DNA of 21,686 nucleotides from JADHMP01 sp964617385. GTDB taxonomy: Bacteria > Bacteroidota > Bacteroidia > Flavobacteriales > Flavobacteriaceae. The stretch's first letter is position 1; each line of letters starts with the position of its first letter. The position numbers and the translations under genes were made by a program. The stretch is from NCBI GenBank assembly GCA_964617385.1, contig CAZTYX010000019.1:1-21686 (forward strand), written 5' to 3'. Of the stretch, positions 15,996 through 21,686 are shown one piece after another. The notes under the pieces are model-generated. The model had not been told where the DNA came from. It worked only from the letters and a program-made list of their open reading frames with translations, and did not search any database.

Positions 15996-17159
15996 ATGAA
16001 CGCTATAAGAAGACAATTTGATAAACTCAAAAAGCCTTTTGAAAAAGGCCAAAAGCTGGAGCGCTTTGCACCAGCCATCAATGCTTTTGAAACCTTTTTA
16101 TTTGTGCCCAATCACACCACCAAAAAAGGTGCACACATTAGAGACGCAGTTGATCTAAAGCGTACGATGGTGACAGTGATTATTGCTTTGTTGCCGGCGT
16201 TAGTTTATGGTATATACAACACAGGATACCAGCATTTTAATCAATTGGGTATATCTTTTACATTTTGGGATGCCTTTTTACATGGTGCCTGGAAAATTGT
16301 GCCGATGATCATAGTCTCATATGTAGTGGGACTTTCAATTGAATTTGCCTTTGCCGTGTATCGCGGACACGAAGTAAACGAGGGCTATTTGGTTACAGGG
16401 CTGCTCATTCCTATGATTATGCCGGTAGATATTCCTCTTTGGATGGTTGCCATTTCTGTAGCTTTTGCCGTTCTAATTGCGAAAGAAGCCTTTGGAGGCA
16501 CTGGTATGAATATTCTTAATCCCGCTTTAACAGCACGTGCTTTTGCCTTTTTTGCTTACCCCACCTATATGTCGGGAAACAAAGTGTGGGTTTCAGAAGC
16601 CTCAGCCGTTGATGGTATTTCCGGAGAAACTATTTTAGGAACCCTTGCGGCGGGTGGAGATGTAAAATATTCTTTTTTCGAAATGTTTGAAGGAGCCATT
16701 CCTGGCTCCATAGCCGAAACCTCAACCCTTTGGATTGTGGTGGGTGCTTTAATTTTGATTCTAACTGGTATCGGAAGTTGGCGCATCATGATTGGTGGTG
16801 TTTTAGGAGCGGCCTTTATGGGCTTTCTGTTTAATTTGTGGAGTGCCAACCCACTGATGTCTTTTTCATGGCTCAACCATTTAGTGGTTGGAGGCTTTGC
16901 ATTTGGTATTGTGTTTATGGCTACAGATCCTGTATCGGCTGCACAAACCACCAAAGGAAAATGGATATATGGAATTTTAGTAGGCGTTTTTTGCATCATG
17001 ATTCGGGTGTTTAATCCGGCTTATCCAGAAGGCGTTATGTTGGCCATATTGTTGATGAACGTTTTTGCACCCACTATCGATCATTATGTGGTTAACGCCA
17101 ATATCACTAAAAGAAAGAAACGTTGGCTGTCCCAACAAGAAAATTTAAAAACAGCTTAA
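15996..17159 (+). CDS. nqrB: Na+-translocating NADH:quinone reductase subunit B, with SGET flavinylation motif
   Basis: Large membrane subunit that carries a covalently bound FMN and riboflavin and forms part of the sodium path and quinone site. Hydrophobic helices run from about residue 57 to 360. Family motifs include LLPALVYGIYNTG (65-77), GYLVTGLLIPMIMP (130-143), KEAFGGTGMNILNPALTARAF (163-183) and ATDPVSAA (309-316). The FMN attachment motif reads D206-G-I-S209-G-E-T212: the acceptor threonine and the leading aspartate are kept, but the usual alanine before the threonine is glutamate (SGET instead of SGAT). At 387 residues it is slightly shorter than the Vibrio protein. nqrC starts 3 bases after its stop. 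Confidence 0.97.
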   Translation: MNAIRRQFDKLKKPFEKGQKLERFAPAINAFETFLFVPNHTTKKGAHIRDAVDLKRTMVTVIIALLPALVYGIYNTGYQHFNQLGISFTFWDAFLHGAWKIVPMIIVSYVVGLSIEFAFAVYRGHEVNEGYLVTGLLIPMIMPVDIPLWMVAISVAFAVLIAKEAFGGTGMNILNPALTARAFAFFAYPTYMSGNKVWVSEASAVDGISGETILGTLAAGGDVKYSFFEMFEGAIPGSIAETSTLWIVVGALILILTGIGSWRIMIGGVLGAAFMGFLFNLWSANPLMSFSWLNHLVVGGFAFGIVFMATDPVSAAQTTKGKWIYGILVGVFCIMIRVFNPAYPEGVMLAILLMNVFAPTIDHYVVNANITKRKKRWLSQQENLKTA

Positions 17160-17162
17160 ATT

Positions 17163-17894
17163 ATGAATAGAGATAGTAATCTTTATACGTTTTTATTTGC
17201 CGCCCTCATGGTGTTTGTTGTGGCCTCTGTATTAGCCTATACTGCCACTTCATTAAAAGACTTGCAAGCCGAAAATGTGCGCTTAGAAAAAATGCAAAAT
17301 ATTTTGGCCACAATAGGTGTGGAAACCGATCGAGAGCAAGCTGAGGGGTTATATAAAAAATATGTGGTGGAAGAATTGGCCCTTAAAAACGATGGCACCG
17401 TTGATGCTGGCGTTGATGCTTTTAAGGTTACCCTAAACACCGAATTAAAAAAAGCCGTAACAGAACAACGCTTCCCTCTTTATGTGGCTAAAGTGGAGAC
17501 TGAAACCTATTATATTGTGCCCCTCCGTGGTGCGGGTTTGTGGGATGCTATTTGGGGCTACTTGGCCTTACAAGAAGACAACAACACCATCAAAGGAGCC
17601 GTGTTTGACCACAAAGGTGAAACGGCTGGTTTGGGAGCTGAGATCACTCAAAAATGGTTTCAAGAACGTTTTGTGGGTGAGAAAATTTTAGATCAAGGCG
17701 GAAACTTGCAAGGTATTGCCGTATCAAAAACAAATAACGATCCCAATGGAACCGATAAAGAAGATCATGAGGTAGACGCCATTTCAGGTGCCACCATCAC
17801 CGGAGACGGGGTGACCGATATGATCAAAGAGCGGTTAAATCACTACATGCCTTATTTCCAAAAGCAACGCCCTTCAATGGCTTTAAACCAATAA
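17163..17894 (+). CDS. nqrC: Na+-translocating NADH:quinone reductase subunit C
   Basis: Membrane-anchored periplasmic FMN-binding subunit that passes electrons within the Nqr pump. One N-terminal transmembrane helix (about 9-29) is followed by a soluble domain with the FMN-binding fold. PLRGAGLWDAIWGY (120-133), ETAGLGAEIT (153-162) and the flavinylation motif D205-A-I-S208-G-A-T211 are present; T211 is the expected covalent FMN acceptor, attached by ApbE. Here the motif is the standard SGAT, unlike NqrB next to it. Length is 243 residues, as usual. Only one base separates its stop from the nqrD start. Confidence 0.97.
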   Translation: MNRDSNLYTFLFAALMVFVVASVLAYTATSLKDLQAENVRLEKMQNILATIGVETDREQAEGLYKKYVVEELALKNDGTVDAGVDAFKVTLNTELKKAVTEQRFPLYVAKVETETYYIVPLRGAGLWDAIWGYLALQEDNNTIKGAVFDHKGETAGLGAEITQKWFQERFVGEKILDQGGNLQGIAVSKTNNDPNGTDKEDHEVDAISGATITGDGVTDMIKERLNHYMPYFQKQRPSMALNQ

Positions 17895-17895
17895 T

Positions 17896-18582
17896 ATGAG
17901 CGCAAAAAAAACACAAAAACCGGTTTTCTTCTTCCTTAATAGCGAAGGTGAATCGCTGTTGTCTAAAAAGAATCGAAAACTGCTCACCGACCCACTAGAT
18001 GATAATAACCCCATTACGGTGCAGGTGTTGGGTATATGCTCTGCATTAGCCATCACCGTGCAACTTAAACCCGCTCTGGTAATGAGCATTTCTGTTATGG
18101 CTGTTATGGCTGCCAGTAACGTAATTATTTCTTTGCTGCGCAATCTCATTCCAAACCGTATCCGAATTATTGTTCAATTAGTGGTGGTTGCGGCCATGGT
18201 TATTTTGGTTGACCAAATTCTAAGAGCCTATGCCTATGATGTGAGTAAGGAGCTTTCCATTTTTATTGGACTAATAATTACGAACTGTATTGTGATGGGA
18301 AGATTGGAAGCTTTTGCTTTGGGCAACGGAGTTTGGAAATCCTTTTTAGATGGTATTGGAAACGCTGCCGGCTATGGCTTTTTATTGATTTTAGTGGCCT
18401 TTTTTAGAGAACTTTTAGGTTCCGGAAAACTGTTTGGCTACCAAGTCATTCCCGATGCACTTTATGAAATGGGCTATGAAAATAATGGCTTAATGTTGCT
18501 CTCTCCCATGGCCCTTATTACGGTTGGACTCATCATTTGGTTCCAGCGGTCAAGAAATAGAAAATTAATCGAAAAGAATTAA
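17896..18582 (+). CDS. nqrD: Na+-translocating NADH:quinone reductase subunit D
   Basis: Polytopic membrane subunit with six expected helices. Together with NqrE it holds an intramembrane iron-sulphur centre ligated by two cysteines from each subunit; here these are C48 in LGICSALA and C131 in TNCIVMGR. Other family motifs: NVIISLLRNLIPNRIRI (75-91) and AAGYGFLLILVAFFRELLGSG (about 155-175). It has 228 residues, about 15-20 more than the Vibrio protein, mainly a lysine-containing N-terminal extension (residues 1-35). nqrE follows after 7 bases. Confidence 0.97.
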   Translation: MSAKKTQKPVFFFLNSEGESLLSKKNRKLLTDPLDDNNPITVQVLGICSALAITVQLKPALVMSISVMAVMAASNVIISLLRNLIPNRIRIIVQLVVVAAMVILVDQILRAYAYDVSKELSIFIGLIITNCIVMGRLEAFALGNGVWKSFLDGIGNAAGYGFLLILVAFFRELLGSGKLFGYQVIPDALYEMGYENNGLMLLSPMALITVGLIIWFQRSRNRKLIEKN

Positions 18583-18589
18583 GCACAGC

Positions 18590-19207
18590 ATGGAAGCATA
18601 CATAAACTTATTTGTTAAAAGCATTTTCATAGAAAATATGATTTTTGCTTATTTCTTAGGCATGTGTTCTTATTTGGCCGTGTCAAAAACGGTAAAAACA
18701 GCAGTGGGACTTGGTCTTGCCGTCATCTTTGTATTGTCTATCACAGTGCCCATCAACTTTTTATTAGATTCTTATTTATTACGTCCGGGTGCCTTGGCGT
18801 GGTTGGGCGCAGAATATGCCTCGGTCGATTTAAGTTTTTTAAGTTTCATCATGTTTATTGCAGTAATTGCCTCCATGGTGCAATTGGTAGAAATGATTGT
18901 TGAAAAATTTGCTCCAGCGCTTTATGGTGCTTTGGGTATTTTCTTGCCACTCATTGCCGTGAACTGTGCCATTTTGGGGGGGTCACTCTTTATGCAACAA
19001 AAAGATTTTGGAGGTATTGCAGAAGCCGGAGTATACGGTTTAGGTTCAGGTATTGGATGGCTGTTAGCCATTTTGGCCATTGCTGCCATTCGTGAAAAAA
19101 TTACCTATTCAAATGTGCCAGCACCCTTACGTGGATTGGGCATCACTTTTATAATCACCGGATTGATGGCGATTGGTTTTATGAGTTTTATGGGGATTAA
19201 ATTATAA
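18590..19207 (+). CDS. nqrE: Na+-translocating NADH:quinone reductase subunit E
   Basis: Polytopic membrane subunit related to NqrD with inverted topology, supplying the other two ligands of the shared iron-sulphur centre: C26 in GMCSYLAVS and C126 in VNCAILGG. Further family text is IFIENMIFAYFLGM (12-25), VQLVEMIVEKFAPALY (97-112) and GLGSGIGWLLAILAIAAIREK (about 150-170). It has 205 residues, as in other bacteria. It lies 7 bases after nqrD and 8 bases before nqrF. Confidence 0.97.
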   Translation: MEAYINLFVKSIFIENMIFAYFLGMCSYLAVSKTVKTAVGLGLAVIFVLSITVPINFLLDSYLLRPGALAWLGAEYASVDLSFLSFIMFIAVIASMVQLVEMIVEKFAPALYGALGIFLPLIAVNCAILGGSLFMQQKDFGGIAEAGVYGLGSGIGWLLAILAIAAIREKITYSNVPAPLRGLGITFIITGLMAIGFMSFMGIKL

Positions 19208-19215
19208 ATTATACA

Positions 19216-20511
19216 ATGGATTTGACAGTTATTATTGCTAGCGTTGTCGTTTTTTTAGTTATTACCTTTTTGTTGGTAGGCATGCTTTTGGGAGCCAAAG
19301 CAAAGTTGTTGCCTTCTGGCCCTGTTTCGCTTTTAATTAATGGCGATAACAATGTGAATGTATCTTCTGGAGGAACACTTCTAAACACCTTAGGTAACAA
19401 TAAAATATTTTTACCCTCAGCCTGTGGCGGTGGGGGTACCTGTATTCAATGTAAATGCCAAGTATTAGAAGGTGGTGGTGAAATTTTGCCTACAGAAAAA
19501 CCCCATTTTTCTAGAAAAGAAATCGCTGATGGATGGCGTTTGGGCTGCCAAGTGAAAGTAAAACAAGACATGGTGATACAAGTGCCCGAAGAGGTTTTTG
19601 GAATCAAAAAATATGAAGCCACTGTGGTTCGAAACTGGAATGTGGCCTCTTTTATTAAAGAATTTGTGGTCGAAATTCCAGAAGAAATGGACTACAAAGC
19701 GGGAGGTTATATCCAAATCGAAATTCCGAAATGTGAAGTAAATTATAACGATATTGATATCAGTGCCCATCCCGAAGAGCACCCCAACGAAAACGATAAG
19801 TTCCAATTGGAATGGGACAAATTTGGTCTTTGGGATTTGAAAATGAAAAATTCCGAATTGGTAGAAAGAGCCTATTCCATGGCTTCATATCCAGCAGAGG
19901 GTAAAGAAATTATGCTCAACGTGCGTATTGCCACCCCGCCTTGGGATCGCGCTAAAAACGGCTGGATGGATGTAAATCCAGGGATTGCCTCCTCCTATAT
20001 TTTTTCCAAAAAACCCGGAGATAAAGTAACCATTTCAGGACCTTTTGGCGAGTTTTTTATCAATGAATCAGAAGCCGAAATGCTTTATGTGGGTGGTGGT
20101 GCCGGAATGGCGCCCATGCGGTCTCACCTATACCATTTGTTCCGCACCTTAAAGTCGGGTCGAAAAGTTACTTTTTGGTATGGTGGTCGCTCCAAGCGAG
20201 AACTCTTCTATACTGAGCATTTCAGAGCATTAGAAAAAGACTTCCCTAATTTTAAGTTCTACATTGCCCTTTCGGAGCCCTTGGAAGAAGACAATTGGAA
20301 AGAAAAAGATGGACTTGATGGTGCCGGTGATGGCTTTGTGGGCTTTGTACATCAAGTGGTGATTGATCATTATTTATCTACCCACGATGCACCCGAAGAT
20401 ATAGAAGTCTATTTCTGTGGGCCACCACTCATGAACCAAGCCGTAGAAAAAATGGCCGATGACTTTGGCGTGCCACCAGAAAATATTCGCTTTGACGATT
20501 TTGGGGGATAA
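19216..20511 (+). CDS. nqrF: Na+-translocating NADH:quinone reductase subunit F
   Basis: NADH-oxidising entry subunit. An N-terminal membrane helix (about 4-26) is followed by a plant-type [2Fe-2S] ferredoxin domain with ligands C70, C76, C79 and C111 (SACGGGGTCIQCKC...LGCQ). A ferredoxin-reductase-like domain follows with the FAD motif RAYSMASYP (218-226), the NADH-binding GGGAGMAPMRSH (293-304) and YFCGPP with C401 near the C-terminus. It ends in the usual RFDDFGG. The 431-residue length is standard. It closes the nqrA-F block; 73 bases separate it from the next gene. Confidence 0.98.
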   Translation: MDLTVIIASVVVFLVITFLLVGMLLGAKAKLLPSGPVSLLINGDNNVNVSSGGTLLNTLGNNKIFLPSACGGGGTCIQCKCQVLEGGGEILPTEKPHFSRKEIADGWRLGCQVKVKQDMVIQVPEEVFGIKKYEATVVRNWNVASFIKEFVVEIPEEMDYKAGGYIQIEIPKCEVNYNDIDISAHPEEHPNENDKFQLEWDKFGLWDLKMKNSELVERAYSMASYPAEGKEIMLNVRIATPPWDRAKNGWMDVNPGIASSYIFSKKPGDKVTISGPFGEFFINESEAEMLYVGGGAGMAPMRSHLYHLFRTLKSGRKVTFWYGGRSKRELFYTEHFRALEKDFPNFKFYIALSEPLEEDNWKEKDGLDGAGDGFVGFVHQVVIDHYLSTHDAPEDIEVYFCGPPLMNQAVEKMADDFGVPPENIRFDDFGG

Positions 20512-20553
20512 ACCCATATTGCAAATTTTCTAAATCGTCTTGCTGACTGGCCT

Positions 20554-20580
20554 TTGGGTCTTCTCATTTTCATAACTTTA
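20554..20580 (+). promoter_or_regulatory. Weak promoter candidate for the small gene and apbE
   Basis: TTG (20554-20556), a 16-base spacer and TAACTTTA (20573-20580) differ from the Bacteroidota consensus TTG-N-TAnnTTTG by one base and lie just upstream of the ATG at 20585. This is in the longest gap of the Nqr cluster (73 bases). Read-through from nqrF is equally possible, and no clear terminator hairpin is seen after nqrF. Confidence 0.25.
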
Positions 20581-20584
20581 GTCA

Positions 20585-20953
20585 ATGAAATTGCTTTCTG
20601 AAAAAGAATTACATCAATTGGCCATGACCACTGTGGGCGAACATTTAGAGCAGGAGGGTTTTGAGTTTATGACGGTTAATTCTCAATTAAAAAAAGACCC
20701 ACAATTTGTGTGTCTAAAAAACAAAAAGCTTCACTTTGTGGTGGTAAGAGCGGTACGTTATCCAAAAAACCCCATTGAATTTGACGTAGCTTTTATGGAA
20801 AAAATGAGGGTGCATGCCACTACTTTTAAGGCTCACACCTATTATGCTGGTGTTGGTTTAGCCCATGGAGAAAATTATGAATTACCCCTCACAGTGGGTG
20901 CACCCTATGCCATCAATTTTCAAGGATTACAAGAAATTGTTGATCATGTGTAA
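20585..20953 (+). CDS. Conserved-looking 122-residue protein between nqrF and apbE, function unknown
   Basis: Small soluble protein with no signal peptide or membrane helix. It begins with an amphipathic helix (about 5-24, ELHQLAMTTVGEHLEQEG), then strands FEFMTVNSQ, PQFVCLKN and KLHFVVVRAV (26-59), a helix (about 69-83) and a strand TYYAGVGLAH (about 85-95). This helix-strand-strand-strand-helix-strand order resembles the restriction-endonuclease-like fold, but I see no intact PD-(D/E)xK catalytic set, so this is only a shape comparison. It lies 73 bases after nqrF and overlaps apbE by 8 bases (ATGTGTAA), which suggests coupled translation with the flavin transferase that matures NqrB and NqrC. 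I recall similar proteins at this place in other Bacteroidota, sometimes mislabelled as Nqr subunit F, but cannot verify it. It is not a ferredoxin or reductase domain. Confidence 0.8.
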   Translation: MKLLSEKELHQLAMTTVGEHLEQEGFEFMTVNSQLKKDPQFVCLKNKKLHFVVVRAVRYPKNPIEFDVAFMEKMRVHATTFKAHTYYAGVGLAHGENYELPLTVGAPYAINFQGLQEIVDHV

Positions 20954-21686
20954 GCTTTTAATCCACTTCTTTTTTATCCTCTTTATAAGTTGTGCACCCA
21001 ACACCGAAGTGGTTCGTCATACAGGCAAAGCCTTAGGCACTTCCTATACTGTGCAATATGCTCCCATCGACACAAGTTATGGGGTAGTGCAAAAAGGAAT
21101 TGATTCCCTTTTTATTGTCTTGAATCAATCCATGTCCACTTATTGGCCCGACTCTGCTATTAGCCGAATCAACAAGGGGGATACCACTGTTGTGGTAGAT
21201 GCCCATTTTGAGGCGGTCTACCAAAAAGCGGCCGAAGTGTGGCAGCAAAGCAAAGGTTATTTTGACCCCACCGTGGGGGCTCTGGTTAATGCCTATGGCT
21301 TTGGACCAGAGAAACCTCTTCAGCAACTCAGCACGATCCAACGGGATAGTTTGTTGATGCTCACTGGCTGGAATAAAACCACACTCACCCCACAAAAGCA
21401 AATACGCAAAAAATACCCCGGTCTTTATTTTGATTTTAATGCTTTGGCCAAAGGCTATGTGGTAGACCAAATTGCACACTATTTAGAACAGCTTGGCAGT
21501 AAAAATCACTTGGTGGAAATTGGTGGTGAACTGGTAGCGCAAGGCAACAGTCCTCGTTCCCAAAAACCATGGACCATCGCCATTGAAAATCCTAATCAAG
21601 ACACAGCGCAAGCATTGATAAGAACCTTGTTCCTTGAAAATAAAGCTATTGCCACCTCAGGCAACTACCGTAAATTTAGAATAGAC
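20946..21686 (+). CDS. apbE: FAD:protein FMN transferase ApbE, 3' end cut by the window
   Basis: Flavin transferase that splits FAD and attaches FMN to the threonine of (S/T)GAT motifs, here expected to be those of NqrB and NqrC. The frame is open from ATG 20946 to the window end (247 codons), so the gene is incomplete only because the window stops. The N-terminus is a short lysine-containing hydrophobic signal ending in LFISC, so C16 is a likely lipid anchor at the periplasmic face. Family motifs follow in order: ALGTSYTVQY, STYWPDSAISRINK, YFDPTVGALVNAYGFGP, FDFNALAKGYVVDQIA, VEIGGELVAQG, and AIATSGNYRKF near the window end. Its position directly after the Nqr genes fits its role. The start lies within the last codons of the 122-residue gene. 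Confidence 0.95.
   Translation, partial: MCKLLIHFFFILFISCAPNTEVVRHTGKALGTSYTVQYAPIDTSYGVVQKGIDSLFIVLNQSMSTYWPDSAISRINKGDTTVVVDAHFEAVYQKAAEVWQQSKGYFDPTVGALVNAYGFGPEKPLQQLSTIQRDSLLMLTGWNKTTLTPQKQIRKKYPGLYFDFNALAKGYVVDQIAHYLEQLGSKNHLVEIGGELVAQGNSPRSQKPWTIAIENPNQDTAQALIRTLFLENKAIATSGNYRKFRID

Noticed and set aside
16565..16999. 144-codon antisense open frame inside nqrB, and similar frames inside cusA, cusB, nqrA, nqrF and apbE
   Set aside because: They lie opposite or out of frame with strongly conserved genes, have low-complexity or unlikely compositions and show no family motif.
20512..20584. Terminator after nqrF
   Set aside because: The region holds only a poor GAC...GTC pairing with mismatches and no U run, so a terminator cannot be supported.

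Overview
The window is a low-GC stretch from a member of the Bacteroidota, most likely a flavobacterium-like marine or saline species. Four things point there: a complete Na+-translocating NADH:quinone oxidoreductase (Nqr) operon; a homologue of the type IX secretion Plug protein (DUF5103), a system confined to this phylum; promoter candidates of the Bacteroidota form TTG-N17-19-TAnnTTTG; and start sites mostly without a Shine-Dalgarno sequence. A Bacteroidota-type small cysteine/histidine protein (HYC, CC, PP motifs) beside the metal efflux genes agrees.

Layout. (1) 86-7313, minus strand: a heavy-metal (probably Cu/Ag) resistance operon transcribed as small Cys/His-rich exported protein, then the RND pump CusA, a TolC-like outer membrane protein, and the CusB-like adaptor with an N-terminal metal-binding motif and a C-terminal DUF3347 domain. 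Bases 1-85 hold no recognisable feature. (2) 7371-9657, minus strand: a membrane fatty acid desaturase followed after 4 bases by a class I PLP aminotransferase. (3) 9697-10314, plus strand: rsmG, with a TTG start, divergent from the desaturase. (4) 10332-14469, minus strand: T9SS Plug homologue, apaG, pruA, and a VIT1/CCC1-type Fe/Mn transporter 3 bases after pruA. (5) 14625-21686, plus strand: nqrA-B-C-D-E-F with 1-12 base gaps, a 122-residue conserved-looking protein of unknown function, and the 5' part of apbE, cut by the window end.

How the genes work together. The efflux genes encode all three parts of a periplasm-spanning metal pump plus two cysteine/histidine-bearing metal-handling modules. 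The Nqr genes make the full six-subunit sodium pump. ApbE attaches FMN covalently to threonines of NqrB and NqrC, so its position directly downstream is functional; the small gene between nqrF and apbE overlaps apbE by 8 bases and is the best candidate here for an uncharacterised Nqr-linked factor. The other genes are mostly housekeeping.

I found no tRNA, rRNA, CRISPR array, insertion sequence, phage gene or toxin-antitoxin pair, and no intergenic stretch over about 155 bases. I see no clearly novel multi-gene system. The items most worth a second look are the 122-residue gene, the SGET variant of the NqrB flavinylation motif, and the enlarged CusA.
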